The notes: generated by a model not told the origin, from the letters alone. A stretch of 64,000 bases of DNA from Rahnella bruchi (GCF_003614975.1 NZ_QZWI01000002.1:124001-188000), one strand, 5' to 3'. Shown: positions 39,216 through 50,003, counted from the first letter of the stretch. Program-made: numbers and translations.

Positions 39216-41885
39216 ATGGCTGTAACAAATGTCGCTGAACTAAACGCACTCGTTGCGCGAGTCAAAAAGGCACAGCGCGAATATGCCAACTTCAGTCAGG
39301 AACAAGTAGATAAGATTTTCGCTGCTGCCGCCCTGGCTGCTGCCGATTCTCGAATTCTGCTCGCCAAACTGGCTGTTGAAGAATCCGGAATGGGTATCGT
39401 CGAAGACAAAGTGATCAAAAACCACTTCGCTTCTGAATATATCTACAACGCTTACAAAGACGAAAAAACCTGTGGCATTCTCGGCCAGGATGATACTTTC
39501 GGTACCATCACCATCGCTGAGCCAATCGGTTTGATTTGCGGTATCGTCCCTACCACCAACCCTACTTCTACTGCGATTTTCAAAGCGCTTATTAGCCTGA
39601 AAACACGTAATGGTATTATCTTCTCTCCACACCCACGTGCTAAAAATGCGACCAACAAAGCGGCAGACATCGTTCTGCAGGCTGCTATCGCTGCCGGTGC
39701 GCCAAAAGACATCATTGGCTGGATTGACGAACCAAGTGTAGAACTTTCTAACCAACTGATGCACCACCCTGACCTGAACCTGATTCTGGCAACCGGTGGT
39801 CCGGGCATGGTTAAAGCAGCATACAGTTCCGGTAAACCAGCAATCGGCGTAGGTGCAGGTAATACCCCGGTAGTTGTTGATGAGACTGCTGATATCAAAC
39901 GTGTTGTTGCTTCCGTTCTGATGTCAAAAACCTTCGATAATGGCGTAATTTGTGCTTCTGAACAGTCCATCATCGTGGTTGAGTCTGCTTATAACGCGGT
40001 TCGCGAACGTTTCGCTTCCCACGGCGGCTACATGCTGCAAGGCAAAGAGCTGAAAGCTGTTTCAGATATCATTCTGAAAAATGGTGGCCTGAACGCGGCT
40101 ATCGTAGGCCAGCCAGCCACCAAAATTGCTGAAATGGCCGGCATCAAAGTGCCAGCTCATACTAAAGTGTTAATTGGTGAAGTCAGCGTTGTTGACGAAT
40201 CAGAGCCATTTGCACATGAAAAACTGTCCCCTACCCTCGCGATGTACCGTGCTAAGAACTTTGAAGATGCGGTAGCTAAAGCTGAGAAACTGGTAGAAAT
40301 GGGCGGTATCGGCCATACCTCTTGCTTATATACAGACCAGGACAACCAACCAGAACGTGTGAACTATTTTGGCAACAAAATGAAAACCGCGCGTATTCTG
40401 ATTAACACCCCGGCTTCTCAGGGTGGTATCGGTGACCTGTACAACTTCAAACTTGCTCCTTCTCTGACGCTGGGTTGCGGTTCATGGGGTGGTAACTCCA
40501 TCTCAGAAAACGTCGGTCCTAAACACTTGATCAACAAGAAAACTGTAGCGAAGCGAGCAGAAAACATGTTGTGGCATAAACTTCCAAAATCTATTTACTT
40601 CCGTCGTGGCTCACTGCCAATCGCACTGGAAGAAGTGGCTACTGATGGAGCAAAACGCGCATTCATCGTCACTGACCGCTTCCTGTTCAATAACGGCTAT
40701 GCAGACCAGATCACCAGCGTTCTGAAAAGCCACGGCATTGAAACTGAAGTGTTCTTTGAAGTAGAAGCCGACCCAACGCTGAGCATCGTTCGTAAAGGTG
40801 CTGAGCAAATGAACTCCTTCAAACCAGACGTGATTATCGCACTGGGTGGTGGTTCCCCGATGGACGCCGCTAAAATTATGTGGGTTCTGTACGAACACCC
40901 AAATACTCAGTTCGAAGATTTGGCGCTGCGCTTTATGGATATCCGTAAACGTATCTACAAATTCCCGAAAATGGGCGTGAAAGCGAAAATGATCGCCGTC
41001 ACCACCACTTCCGGTACCGGTTCTGAAGTGACTCCATTTGCGGTTGTTACTGACGATGCAACAGGTCAGAAATACCCACTGGCTGACTATGCGCTGACAC
41101 CTGATATGGCTATCGTTGATGCTAATCTGGTGATGAACATGCCTAAATCACTGTGTGCTTTCGGTGGTCTGGATGCTGTGACTCACGCACTGGAAGCTTA
41201 CGTTTCTGTACTGGCTAACGAATACTCCGACGGTCAGGCTCTGCAGGCACTGAAACTGCTGAAAGAAAACCTGCCAGCCAGCTACCACGAAGGGGCTAAA
41301 AATCCAGTAGCACGTGAGCGTGTTCACAATGCGGCAACTATCGCGGGTATCGCGTTCGCTAACGCCTTCCTTGGGGTTTGTCACTCAATGGCCCACAAAC
41401 TGGGTTCAGAGTTCCACATTCCACACGGTCTGGCTAACGCAATGCTGATTTCTAACGTAATCCGCTACAACGCCAACGACAACCCAACTAAACAGACTGC
41501 TTTCAGTCAGTATGACCGCCCACAAGCGCGTCGTCGCTATGCAGAAGTCGCTGACCATTTAGGTCTGAGCGCTGCCGGTGACCGTACTGCACAGAAAATC
41601 CAGAAACTGCTGACCTGGTTGGATGAAATCAAAGCGGAACTGGGTATCCCAACCTCTATCCGTGAAGCAGGCGTTCAGGAAGCTGACTTCCTGGCGAAAG
41701 TAGACAAACTGTCTGAAGACGCGTTCGATGACCAGTGTACCGGTGCTAACCCACGTTACCCGCTGATCTCTGAGCTGAAACAGATTCTGATGGATACTTT
41801 CTACGGTCGCGAATTCAGCGAAGAAGAAGAGGCAGAAGTTGTTGTTGCTGCTCCTAAAGCTGAAAAGAAAACCAGCAAAAAGTAA
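39216..41885 (+). CDS. adhE: Bifunctional acetaldehyde-CoA / alcohol dehydrogenase
   Basis: Reduces acetyl-CoA to acetaldehyde and then ethanol with two NADH, the main redox sink in fermentation, and forms long spirosome filaments. The 889 residues combine an N-terminal aldehyde dehydrogenase (about 1-440; catalytic C246 in DNGVICASEQ) and a C-terminal iron-dependent alcohol dehydrogenase (about 450-870). The latter has GGGSPMDAAK, the metal-binding DAVTHALEAYVS block and GVCHSMAHKLGSEFHIPHG. The C-terminal tail is acidic then Lys-rich. A ribosome site AGGAGAGC precedes the ATG. Monocistronic, ending at a strong terminator. Confidence 0.98.
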   Translation: MAVTNVAELNALVARVKKAQREYANFSQEQVDKIFAAAALAAADSRILLAKLAVEESGMGIVEDKVIKNHFASEYIYNAYKDEKTCGILGQDDTFGTITIAEPIGLICGIVPTTNPTSTAIFKALISLKTRNGIIFSPHPRAKNATNKAADIVLQAAIAAGAPKDIIGWIDEPSVELSNQLMHHPDLNLILATGGPGMVKAAYSSGKPAIGVGAGNTPVVVDETADIKRVVASVLMSKTFDNGVICASEQSIIVVESAYNAVRERFASHGGYMLQGKELKAVSDIILKNGGLNAAIVGQPATKIAEMAGIKVPAHTKVLIGEVSVVDESEPFAHEKLSPTLAMYRAKNFEDAVAKAEKLVEMGGIGHTSCLYTDQDNQPERVNYFGNKMKTARILINTPASQGGIGDLYNFKLAPSLTLGCGSWGGNSISENVGPKHLINKKTVAKRAENMLWHKLPKSIYFRRGSLPIALEEVATDGAKRAFIVTDRFLFNNGYADQITSVLKSHGIETEVFFEVEADPTLSIVRKGAEQMNSFKPDVIIALGGGSPMDAAKIMWVLYEHPNTQFEDLALRFMDIRKRIYKFPKMGVKAKMIAVTTTSGTGSEVTPFAVVTDDATGQKYPLADYALTPDMAIVDANLVMNMPKSLCAFGGLDAVTHALEAYVSVLANEYSDGQALQALKLLKENLPASYHEGAKNPVARERVHNAATIAGIAFANAFLGVCHSMAHKLGSEFHIPHGLANAMLISNVIRYNANDNPTKQTAFSQYDRPQARRRYAEVADHLGLSAAGDRTAQKIQKLLTWLDEIKAELGIPTSIREAGVQEADFLAKVDKLSEDAFDDQCTGANPRYPLISELKQILMDTFYGREFSEEEEAEVVVAAPKAEKKTSKK

Positions 41886-41920
41886 TCTGCTGAGTTTCTG
41901 ATGATTAAAATCAGAAAGTA

Positions 41921-41948
41921 AAAAACCCGCTGAAAGGCGGGTTTTTTT
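41921..41948. terminator. Bidirectional adhE / tdk terminator
   Basis: CCCGC (41926-41930) pairs with GCGGG (41937-41941), flanked by A and T runs. A second stem TTTCTGAT/ATCAGAAA lies just upstream at 41895-41917. Confidence 0.9.
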
Positions 41949-42027
41949 ATGGATTCGGGATAATCGATGGAATATCTGATAAATCCATCAGCGGCTAACG
42001 CGACTAGCCCGCAGTCGACACCGGGAC

Positions 42028-42636
42028 TTACTCTGTTTTATCTTCGCCCGTGGTATGAAATGCCGCCATAGCTTCTTTGTAGTGCTTACGGCAGACGGAA
42101 ACATAGCTTTCGTCACCACCTATAACGACCTGTGCGCCATCATGCAGGGCATTACCCTTCTCATCCAGCCTCAGGTTACGGTTGGCCTTTCGCCCGCAAT
42201 GACAGATGGTTTTAAGCTCAACCAGTTTATCAGCCCATGCCAGAAGATATTCACTGCCCTCAAAAAGCTCGCCACGAAAATCAGTCCGCAAACCATAACA
42301 AAGCACCGGTACGTCTAGGTCATCCACAACGTCAGTGAGCTGCGATACCTGAGCCTTAGTGAGAAACTGGCATTCATCTATCAAAACGCAGCTCAGGCGC
42401 TGTGAACGGCTCTCCTGAGCGATTAGATTGAAAAGCTCAGTGTCCTTATTGTATAGCTCTGCGGGCGACGACAAACCGATCCGGGAACTGACTTTACCGA
42501 CACCGAAACGATGATCTAATTCTGCTGTTAACACCAGCGTGCGCATACCACGTTCTTGATAATTATATGAAGATTGCAACAGCGAAGTGGACTTACCGGC
42601 ATTCATTGCCGAGTAATAGAAATAAAGCTGAGCCAT
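42028..42636 (-). CDS. tdk: Thymidine kinase
   Basis: Phosphorylates thymidine (and deoxyuridine) in pyrimidine salvage. The 202-residue type II enzyme has the P-loop [11 protein letters not shown] (9-19), VLIDECQFL with the Walker B Asp-Glu, and the lasso/zinc region [30 protein letters not shown] ... VCRKHY. It lies between adhE and hns, as in E. coli. Confidence 0.97.
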   Translation of the reverse strand: MAQLYFYYSAMNAGKSTSLLQSSYNYQERGMRTLVLTAELDHRFGVGKVSSRIGLSSPAELYNKDTELFNLIAQESRSQRLSCVLIDECQFLTKAQVSQLTDVVDDLDVPVLCYGLRTDFRGELFEGSEYLLAWADKLVELKTICHCGRKANRNLRLDEKGNALHDGAQVVIGGDESYVSVCRKHYKEAMAAFHTTGEDKTE

Positions 42637-43263
42637 GAAGGATTGACCCCATAAAGTAAATGGATGGCATAAATTTTCGGCATCGATTGTACCACAAGCC
42701 TGACAATCTATAACAACGCCAGACTGATGCTGTTATCAGATGCAGTTGAAAGAATCATTAGAGTTGAAAAAATCACAGAAACTTACAATGAAAAATTATA
42801 AATGCAATAGAGGATTATCCGTAATCGTCAAACGGCAATACTCCCTGGCATTGCACATCTTATATACCTGCACGCCGGTGTGATTGGTTTGTCTATACAA
42901 AATCTGGCTGTGAAAGCGCGGGAAAGTAAACTATCTCAGTATGCTGTTAAAGTGCAGCATCACTCATTTTTCCCTATCCTTTCATTAGTTATCTTCATCT
43001 CTTCTTTAATTTTGTGAACAACCGCATGCTTATAAAACTACTTACGTATTGCAACAATAGCGCATAAGCATGTATTGAAATTCGGGTTATAGCCCTCAGA
43101 TAAATAGTGTGAATTGTCCTGTCTATATTTTTTAGCAAACATTCACCATTTGCTTTAAATGCGTAAATTAAGGTCAGGTAAACAAATTGGCTATTGCAGA
43201 ATACAGAAGAGCATTCTATTATTAGCCAAACGCCCCCCACCAATATAATTTGAGACTAGTATA
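42637..43263. other. tdk / hns intergenic region
   Basis: A 627-bp, AT-rich stretch with no supported gene. It contains the divergent promoters of tdk and hns. The AT content and long size fit the autoregulated hns promoter of E. coli, but no single binding site could be fixed. An open frame at 42995-43243 on the minus strand shows no family resemblance. Confidence 0.5.
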
Positions 43264-43671
43264 ATGAGCGAAGCATTAAAGATTCTGAACAACATCCGTA
43301 CTCTGCGTGCGCAAGCAAGAGAATGCACTCTGGAAACTCTGGAAGAGATGCTGGAAAAATTAGAAGTTGTTGTGAACGAGCGTCGCGAAGAAGATTCTCA
43401 GGCAGCTGCTGAGATTGAAGAGCGCACTCGCAAATTGCAACAATATCGTGAAATGCTGATTGCTGACGGTATTGACCCTAACGAATTGCTGCAAACTATG
43501 GCTGCTACTAAAGCAACCGGTAAAGCAAAACGTGCAGCGCGTCCTGCTAAATACAAATACATTGATGAAAACGGCGAAAACAAAACCTGGACTGGCCAGG
43601 GCCGTACACCAGCTGTAATCAAGAAAGCAATCGAAGAGCAAGGTAAATCACTGGACGATTTCCTGCTGTAA
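43264..43671 (+). CDS. hns: Nucleoid-associated silencer H-NS
   Basis: Abundant DNA-bridging protein that silences AT-rich and horizontally acquired genes. The 135 residues show the N-terminal coiled-coil oligomerisation region (about 1-65), a linker rich in Ala/Lys (80-96) and the C-terminal DNA-binding domain with TWTGQGRTP (minor-groove Q112-G113-R114). It ends with its own terminator. Confidence 0.98.
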   Translation: MSEALKILNNIRTLRAQARECTLETLEEMLEKLEVVVNERREEDSQAAAEIEERTRKLQQYREMLIADGIDPNELLQTMAATKATGKAKRAARPAKYKYIDENGENKTWTGQGRTPAVIKKAIEEQGKSLDDFLL

Positions 43672-43700
43672 TTGCCCTTATTAACATAAATGTTAATACA

Positions 43701-43735
43701 AAAAAGCCCATCTTTTATGATGGGCTTTTCGTTTC
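43701..43735 (+). terminator. Terminator of hns
   Basis: AAAAGCCCATC (43702-43712) pairs with GATGGGCTTTT (43719-43729), loop TTTTAT, then a T-rich tract. Confidence 0.9.
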
Positions 43736-43836
43736 CTAATACCGCTGATGATTGCTTCCTGTCACTAATACAAAACGAAGCAGGAGCCTCTCAACTCTGC
43801 ATTACATTAAGAGCACTATAGGAGTTAACTGATTCC

Positions 43837-43866
43837 ATAAAAAAAGGCCACCTCAGCAGCCTTTTG
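43837..43866 (-). terminator. Terminator of the ugd-epimerase unit
   Basis: On the minus strand AAAGGCTGC-TGAG-GTGGCCTTT (two G-T pairs) is followed by seven T. It lies 22 bp past the epimerase stop. Confidence 0.8.
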
Positions 43867-43888
43867 AACATCATTTAAAATCTGAATT

Positions 43889-44896
43889 TCAGACCTGATA
43901 AAAATCCCGATACCAGTCAACAAAATTCTGCACGCCCTGCTCTACGCTAGTTTCAGGTGCAAAGCCAATGGCCTGCGACAAAGGCTGTGTATCCGCGCTG
44001 GTCTCGTGCACGTCGCCCGGTTGCATTGGCAGCATATTCTTATCCGCCACCATTCCTAAAGCCTGCTCAAGCGCGCTGATATATGTCATCAGTTTTACCG
44101 GATTGTTATTGCCGATATTATAAACACAATAAGGCGCGGAACTGCTGGCTGGGGATCCCTGCTCCACTGTCCAGTTAGGATCAGATTGCGGAATGACATC
44201 CTGCAAACGAACAATGGCTTCGGCAATATCATCAATATAAGTAAAGTCGCGACGCATTTCACCGTGGTTATAAACATCAATACTCTGACCTGCCACCATG
44301 GCTTTCGTAAACTTAAACAATGCCATATCAGGACGTCCCCATGGGCCATATACGGTAAAGAAACGTAAGCCGGTCGTTGGTAATCCATAAAGATGTGAAT
44401 AGGTGTGAGCCATTAATTCATTGGCTTTTTTCGTTGCCGCGTACAATGAAACCGGATGGTCAACAGAATCATCGGTGGAGAAAGGCTGCTTTTTGTTCAG
44501 GCCATAAACTGAGCTGGAAGAAGCATAAAGCAAATGCCCTACTTTATTATGACGACAACCTTCAAGAATGTTTACAAATCCAACCAGGTTAGAATCAGCA
44601 TAAGCCAGAGGGTTTTGAATCGAATATCGGACACCGGCCTGTGCGGCCAAATGGATCACGCGTTCGAAACGTTGCCCGGCAAACAATGAGGCCATACCTT
44701 CGCGATCGGCTAAATCCAGCTTAATAAACTCAAAACCGTCTTTATTCTCCAGCTGAGCAAGCCGCGCAAGTTTCAGGCTGACGTCATAATAATCATTCAG
44801 ATTATCGATCCCGACAACTGAATGACCCGCTGCTAACAAACGCTGCGACACATAGAACCCAATAAAGCCCGCTGCGCCGGTAACCAGATATTTCAT
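43889..44896 (-). CDS. UDP-glucuronate 4-epimerase (NAD-dependent SDR)
   Basis: Extended short-chain dehydrogenase of 335 residues. The NAD-binding motif is GAAGFIG (7-13), SSSSVYG at about 126-132, and the catalytic pair Y152/K156 (LYAATKKANE). RFFTVYGPWGRPDMALFKFT is characteristic of UDP-glucuronate 4-epimerases, which give UDP-galacturonate for lipopolysaccharide core, O-antigen or capsule. It lies 9 bp after ugd on the same strand, so the two enzymes act in sequence: UDP-glucose to UDP-glucuronate to UDP-galacturonate. An alternative 4-epimerase specificity cannot be excluded. Confidence 0.9.
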   Translation of the reverse strand: MKYLVTGAAGFIGFYVSQRLLAAGHSVVGIDNLNDYYDVSLKLARLAQLENKDGFEFIKLDLADREGMASLFAGQRFERVIHLAAQAGVRYSIQNPLAYADSNLVGFVNILEGCRHNKVGHLLYASSSSVYGLNKKQPFSTDDSVDHPVSLYAATKKANELMAHTYSHLYGLPTTGLRFFTVYGPWGRPDMALFKFTKAMVAGQSIDVYNHGEMRRDFTYIDDIAEAIVRLQDVIPQSDPNWTVEQGSPASSSAPYCVYNIGNNNPVKLMTYISALEQALGMVADKNMLPMQPGDVHETSADTQPLSQAIGFAPETSVEQGVQNFVDWYRDFYQV

Positions 44897-44905
44897 AAAA
44901 ACTCC

Positions 44906-46249
44906 TTACAGAACCGGATTGATTGAAGCACCGCGGCCAATGCCGTAGTAAGTAAACCCGCGTTTCTCCAAACGTTCAGGATCGAATAGATTTCGACCAT
45001 CAAAAATTACCGGCTCTTTTAATGCTTTTTTGATCACATCAAAATCAGGGGCACGGAAGTTCTGCCATTCAGTACAAATAATCAACGCATCGGCATTATG
45101 CAACGCGGATTCTTTGGTACCCATTAATTCTAAATCTTCACGATGACCATAAATACGCTGCGTTTCATTCATTGCTTCGGGATCGTAAGCTTTGATTTTC
45201 GCACCGGCGGCCCAGAGCTGTTCCATTAATACACGGCTGGAGGCTTCACGCATGTCATCGGTATTCGGTTTGAATGACAGTCCCCAGAGTGCGAAGGTTC
45301 TGCCTTTAAGGTCATCACCAAAGTGGCGCTGAATAAAAGCAGGCAATTTATATTTTTGCTGATAATTGACCTGCTCTACTGCCTGCAGAAGCTTCGGCTG
45401 ATAACCGATGTGCTCAGCGGTGCGGATCAATGCCTGCACATCTTTCGGGAAACAGGAACCGCCATAACCGCAGCCAGGGTAGATAAAGTGGTATCCGATA
45501 CGGGAATCAGACCCAATCCCCTGACGCACTTTTTCGATATCAGCACCCAGCATTTCTGCCAGATTCGACATTTCATTCATGAAGCTGATTTTCGTTGCCA
45601 GCATACAGTTGGCAGCGTATTTGGTCAGTTCTGCACTGCGGATATCCATCAGGATCATACGATCGTGGTTACGGTTAAACGGCTCGTAAAGCTCACGAAT
45701 AGGATCGATGGCATCCGGATTATCGGTACCGATGACGATACGCTCAGGGCGCATACAGTCAGCGACAGCTGCACCCTCTTTCAGAAATTCAGGATTGGAG
45801 ACAACATCAAAGCTGATATCCACGCCGCGTTCTTTGAGTTTTTCACCCATTACCGCACGCACTTTATCAGCGGTGCCCACAGGCACAGTAGATTTATCAA
45901 TGACCACTTTAGGTTCGGTCATGTGCTCGGCAATCGTGCGCGCCACAGCAGTCACATATTTAAGATCCGCAGAACCATCTTCATCCGGCGGAGTACCGAC
46001 AGCGATAAACTGCACGGTAGCATGGGCAACACCTTCAGCCGCATTGGTGCTGAACAGCAAACGCCCTGCTTCGTAATTGCGTTGTACCAGAGGAGTTAAA
46101 CCTGGTTCAAAAATTGGGATCAGCCCGTTCTTCAGGTTTTCCACTTTTTTTGCGTCAACATCGATGCACAAAACTTCATGCCCGACTTCAGCAAGAACCG
46201 CCGCCTGAACAAGTCCGACGTAACCGATACCAAAAACTGTTACTTTCAT
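44906..46249 (-). CDS. ugd: UDP-glucose 6-dehydrogenase
   Basis: Oxidises UDP-glucose to UDP-glucuronate with two NAD. The 447 residues belong to the longer UDPGDH form. The dinucleotide motif is GIGYVG (7-12) and the catalytic cysteine C266 in [24 protein letters not shown] marks the C-terminal UDP-binding domain. UDP-glucuronate feeds galacturonate-containing polymers through the adjacent epimerase and elsewhere can feed aminoarabinose modification of lipid A. The pair occupies the position of galU in E. coli, between hns and rssB. Confidence 0.96.
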   Translation of the reverse strand: MKVTVFGIGYVGLVQAAVLAEVGHEVLCIDVDAKKVENLKNGLIPIFEPGLTPLVQRNYEAGRLLFSTNAAEGVAHATVQFIAVGTPPDEDGSADLKYVTAVARTIAEHMTEPKVVIDKSTVPVGTADKVRAVMGEKLKERGVDISFDVVSNPEFLKEGAAVADCMRPERIVIGTDNPDAIDPIRELYEPFNRNHDRMILMDIRSAELTKYAANCMLATKISFMNEMSNLAEMLGADIEKVRQGIGSDSRIGYHFIYPGCGYGGSCFPKDVQALIRTAEHIGYQPKLLQAVEQVNYQQKYKLPAFIQRHFGDDLKGRTFALWGLSFKPNTDDMREASSRVLMEQLWAAGAKIKAYDPEAMNETQRIYGHREDLELMGTKESALHNADALIICTEWQNFRAPDFDVIKKALKEPVIFDGRNLFDPERLEKRGFTYYGIGRGASINPVL

Positions 46250-46464
46250 CAGCGAATTCCTATTTGTTATTTTTTAAACAACGTGAAACAGACAGCCAAA
46301 ATTCCGGAACGCATTATACCAGTTTCAGCCGCAAGTTCGCCTGCAAAGGCATATTTTGCATAAGATAGGTCTTAGAAGAATGAAATAAAACGGAGATACG
46401 TAATAACACGCGGGAAAAATGCTCAATGTTTTTAAGGCATTATTATCAAAGACAATAACTTTGA

Positions 46465-47478
46465 TCACTCTACGGACAGCATTAATCTCAGACGCCCACC
46501 CGAACCCCATACCTGACACTGCCACGCATCACATTTCTGACTAATTTGATTAGAATATGTCGCGCCCGTCGTGCCCAGCGGAACACCGTTACTGAGCTGG
46601 ATCATATTCGTTCCGGTATTGACGTTGGCATGTAATCCGGCAGAAACCAAAATGAGATTCTTAAACCCCGCATGATAATAGCCGAGCAACATAGGGAATT
46701 GCCCTTCAAGATTAGCCTGCCTGAAAAGATGATTAACTTGCTTGAGCAATGTTGACATCTGCGGCAACCGCTGTTGCTGATTACTCAAATGCTCACGTAA
46801 TAAGCTGTTAAAAATTGCCCGCAATAATAATGCCGCCAGAACGCCGTTCTCATTCGCGCGGGTGACATCCAGACAATAAAACCCGAGGTCTTTGGATGAC
46901 AGCGCAGCAATATCGAGCACCAGCCCCGGACGCTCCGCCGTCGTCAGCTGCCGGTAATTAATGCGACAATTCGCCAGCGTCTGCTGAACCGGCGGTTGCA
47001 GTTCCTGCAATAACCGTTGCGCTTCATTGGGATTACGGCACAGCGCTTCCCAGTCCTGAACCAGCGAACTTTCTTCCATGGCCTGCGAGGAAAACAGCTT
47101 TGGGTACAGTGACGAAAGCAACGCCTCACGTAAACGCTGCAAATCGTTAATGGGTTTGAGCAACACATCTTCAACGCCGAGTCGCAACATGGAAGCGACA
47201 TCTGTCATTTTATCCGTGGCAGAAATCACCAGCACCGGGATTTTGTTGCCCTGCAACCGCAGGTTTTCGACAAACTCCATCCCGCCCATTTCTGGCATTG
47301 CTAAGTCACAGAGGATCAGGTCAGGCGGGTAGTCTTCAAGCAGGGATAACGCTTCAAGACCATTCTCAGCTTCTGTAAAGGTGGCACCCAGGGAACTTAC
47401 ATAGCCAGCAAGAATAGATCGGAAAACGGCTTCGTCTTCAACGATGAGAATATGCTTGCTTGTAAGTGGCTTGTCCAT
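46465..47478 (-). CDS. rssB: RpoS degradation adaptor RssB
   Basis: Response-regulator adaptor that binds sigma-S and delivers it to ClpXP. The 337 residues have an N-terminal receiver domain with phospho-acceptor D58 (LILCDLAMPEMGG) and a C-terminal PP2C-like domain without obvious phosphatase residues. It follows rssA at 96 bp on the same strand, the E. coli rssAB arrangement. Confidence 0.95.
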   Translation of the reverse strand: MDKPLTSKHILIVEDEAVFRSILAGYVSSLGATFTEAENGLEALSLLEDYPPDLILCDLAMPEMGGMEFVENLRLQGNKIPVLVISATDKMTDVASMLRLGVEDVLLKPINDLQRLREALLSSLYPKLFSSQAMEESSLVQDWEALCRNPNEAQRLLQELQPPVQQTLANCRINYRQLTTAERPGLVLDIAALSSKDLGFYCLDVTRANENGVLAALLLRAIFNSLLREHLSNQQQRLPQMSTLLKQVNHLFRQANLEGQFPMLLGYYHAGFKNLILVSAGLHANVNTGTNMIQLSNGVPLGTTGATYSNQISQKCDAWQCQVWGSGGRLRLMLSVE

Positions 47479-47574
47479 CAGGGTCCCCCAGAATTTCTTA
47501 TTCTAATAGTGGCTCATAAAGCCTGTTTTTGCTTGGCAGAATTGTCAGATTCAACCAAAGACGTTTTAAGCCAT

Positions 47575-48486
47575 TCAGAATTGACTATTTTTTATCAGGG
47601 GCAACAACTGCTCTCTTTGCTTTTCAACCGCAAGACGGCCCGCCTCTATCGCTTCTTCCGCGCGATGAAAATCCAGCGTCGAAATCTGCGGGCAATACGG
47701 CTGGATCACCACGTCCGGCGGATCGCCTGCCATACGGTTACGCTTAAGCCGGTTCTCCAGTACCTGAATAGAGGTAGACATAATCTCCATCGCCGAAGGG
47801 CTGACATTCGGCTTTCTGGCGTTTGGTCGGGTTAAGCGCTGACGGATTCTGTCACGCCAGCTGACTTCTTTCTCAGTATTTAGTGCTTCTCCGGTCGGTT
47901 GAACGGTAAGCAAATCTTGCTGCATTAGGTGCGCGTCATGCTGAAGATCGACTGCAATCACGATATCCGCCCCCAGAGCACGGGTCAGCGACACCGGAAC
48001 CGGATTCACAACCGCACCGTCTACCAGCCAGTAACCGTTATGCCAGACCGGTGCCAGCAAGCCCGGCATACTGCACGAAGCACGAATAGCCTGATGCAGA
48101 TCGCCTTTAGTCAGCCATAATTCGCGCCCGGTACTCAGATTGGTCGCCACGGCACCAAACTTCTTCGAGCATTTTTCAAATTCATCAATGCGGATCAACT
48201 GACCGACCGCATTGAAAACCCGCTCCCCACGCAGCAAACCGCCGCGTCGCCATGAAAAATCCATCAGCCGCAGCACATCCCAGTAACTGAATGAGCGCAC
48301 CCAGCTTTCAATCGCTGGTAATCTGTTGCTCACATAGGCAGCGCCTACCAGCGCCCCGACCGAACAACCGGCCACCACATCGACTTCAATATCCATTTCT
48401 TTCAGGGCATTGATCACGCCAATATGCGCCCACCCTTTTGCCGCTCCCGACCCCAGGGCAAGACCAATGGTGACTTTTCTGCTCAT
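47575..48486 (-). CDS. rssA: Patatin-like phospholipase-family protein RssA
   Basis: The 303-residue protein has the patatin oxyanion motif GSGAAKGWAHIG (12-23), nucleophile serine S42 in GCSVGAL and the catalytic Asp in LVDGAVVNPVP. Substrate and role are not well established; the gene is co-transcribed with rssB in E. coli. It is divergent from ychJ. Confidence 0.94.
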   Translation of the reverse strand: MSRKVTIGLALGSGAAKGWAHIGVINALKEMDIEVDVVAGCSVGALVGAAYVSNRLPAIESWVRSFSYWDVLRLMDFSWRRGGLLRGERVFNAVGQLIRIDEFEKCSKKFGAVATNLSTGRELWLTKGDLHQAIRASCSMPGLLAPVWHNGYWLVDGAVVNPVPVSLTRALGADIVIAVDLQHDAHLMQQDLLTVQPTGEALNTEKEVSWRDRIRQRLTRPNARKPNVSPSAMEIMSTSIQVLENRLKRNRMAGDPPDVVIQPYCPQISTLDFHRAEEAIEAGRLAVEKQREQLLPLIKNSQF

Positions 48487-48635
48487 CTGATGACCTTAAT
48501 ATTACGCATATCTTAAGAATGGGCCGGGAAGCGCGTTGTCACCCGGCGAGTTTGTTAGGTAACATATCACTTTGGTGCATTCAATAGCGCAGCCTGCGCA
48601 TCGGATGCCGATGCCCTGCCTTTTCAGGAGTTTCC

Positions 48636-49100
48636 GTGTCAGAACTTTGCCCTTGCGGCAGCAGCCTTGCTTATGAAGAATGCTGCCAGCCCTACATTAC
48701 TGAGAATAAAGTTGTGCCTTCTCCGGCAGCTTTGATGCGCTCGCGCTATACAGCCTATGTTTTGAAAAATGCGAGTTATCTGATCGCTACCTGGCACCCA
48801 GACTGTCAACCAGAAAGATGGCGTGACAGTTTACAGGAAGGCTTTACCAGCACACACTGGCAGGGACTTCAGGTGATCAGCGAAACCGGCGGACGTGACA
48901 ATAATGAAGGTTTCGTCGAGTTTGCCGCGCGCTTCAAAGAAACCGGTGATGAGCACATTCACCTCATCCATGAACGCTCGCGATTTCTTCGTTTAAAAGA
49001 ACGCTGGTACTATATCGATGGAATTAAGCCGCAGACAGGCCGCAATGACGCCTGCCCGTGCGGTTCCGGCAAAAAATATAAGAAGTGCTGCGGTAAATAA
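48636..49100 (+). CDS. ychJ: YchJ family protein with two SEC-C motifs
   Basis: A 154-residue protein with SEC-C zinc motifs at both ends ([13 protein letters not shown] near residue 5-17 and [13 protein letters not shown] at the C-terminus) around an NTF2-like middle ([20 protein letters not shown]). E. coli YchJ has the same layout and position. The function is unclear. The start is GTG at 48636, after CAGGAG. Confidence 0.94.
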   Translation: MSELCPCGSSLAYEECCQPYITENKVVPSPAALMRSRYTAYVLKNASYLIATWHPDCQPERWRDSLQEGFTSTHWQGLQVISETGGRDNNEGFVEFAARFKETGDEHIHLIHERSRFLRLKERWYYIDGIKPQTGRNDACPCGSGKKYKKCCGK

Positions 49101-49144
49101 TTCAACCGTAATATTTATAAGTCTTGGACAGGATCCACACCCTC

Positions 49145-49993
49145 ATGCCGCAACAGAACGTACAAACCAAGGTATTACGCACCATTTGCCCTGACGCAAA
49201 AGGTCTGATCGCCAAAATTACTAACATTTGCTACAAGCACGAACTCAATATCGTGCAGAACAATGAATTTGTGGATCACCGCACCGGCCGCTTCTTTATG
49301 CGCACAGAGCTGGAAGGGATTTTCAATGACAACACCCTGCTGGCCGACCTCGACAGCGCACTGCCAGCCGGTTCCGTCCGTGAACTGAACAGCACCGGAC
49401 GTCGTCGCATTGTCATTCTGGTCACTAAAGAGGCGCATTGCCTGGGCGACCTGCTGATGAAAGCGGCTTACGGTGGTCTGGATGTTGAGATTGCTGCGGT
49501 CATCGGTAACCACGACACCCTGCAGACGCTGGTTGAGCGTTTCGATATTCCGTTCCATCTGGTCAGCCATGACGGCCTGACCCGCGAACAGCACGACAGC
49601 GCGATGATTGCGCAAATTGACCAGTATCAGCCGGATTATGTGGTTCTCGCGAAATACATGCGCGTGCTGACACCGGGCTTTGTGCAGCATTATCCGCATC
49701 AGGTGATCAACATTCACCACTCATTCCTGCCTGCTTTTATTGGCGCACGTCCTTACCATCAGGCGTATGAGCGCGGCGTGAAACTGATTGGTGCCACGGC
49801 TCACTACGTCAATGACAATCTGGATGAAGGCCCGATCATCATGCAGGACGTCATCAACGTGGATCACACTTACACCGCTGAAGATATGATGCGTGCAGGA
49901 CGTGACGTTGAGAAAAACGTCCTCAGCCGGGCGTTATACCGCGTGCTGGCGCAGCGCGTATTTGTTTACGGAAACCGTACGGTAATTCTGTAA
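49145..49993 (+). CDS. purU: Formyltetrahydrofolate deformylase
   Basis: Hydrolyses 10-formyl-THF to formate and THF, providing formate for PurT and balancing one-carbon pools. The 282-residue protein has an N-terminal ACT domain (about 8-85, regulatory) and a C-terminal formyltransferase-like hydrolase domain with NIHHSFLPAFIGARPYHQA and ATAHYVNDNLDEGPII. The ATG at 49145 is chosen because it matches E. coli length (280); a TTG at 49124 lacks support. A weakly T-tailed hairpin follows at 50004-50036. Confidence 0.96.
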   Translation: MPQQNVQTKVLRTICPDAKGLIAKITNICYKHELNIVQNNEFVDHRTGRFFMRTELEGIFNDNTLLADLDSALPAGSVRELNSTGRRRIVILVTKEAHCLGDLLMKAAYGGLDVEIAAVIGNHDTLQTLVERFDIPFHLVSHDGLTREQHDSAMIAQIDQYQPDYVVLAKYMRVLTPGFVQHYPHQVINIHHSFLPAFIGARPYHQAYERGVKLIGATAHYVNDNLDEGPIIMQDVINVDHTYTAEDMMRAGRDVEKNVLSRALYRVLAQRVFVYGNRTVIL

Positions 49994-50003
49994 ACCGCAT
50001 TCT

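Noticed and set aside
42995-43243. 82-codon minus-strand open frame between tdk and hns
   Set aside because: AT-rich promoter region; no similarity or ribosome site.
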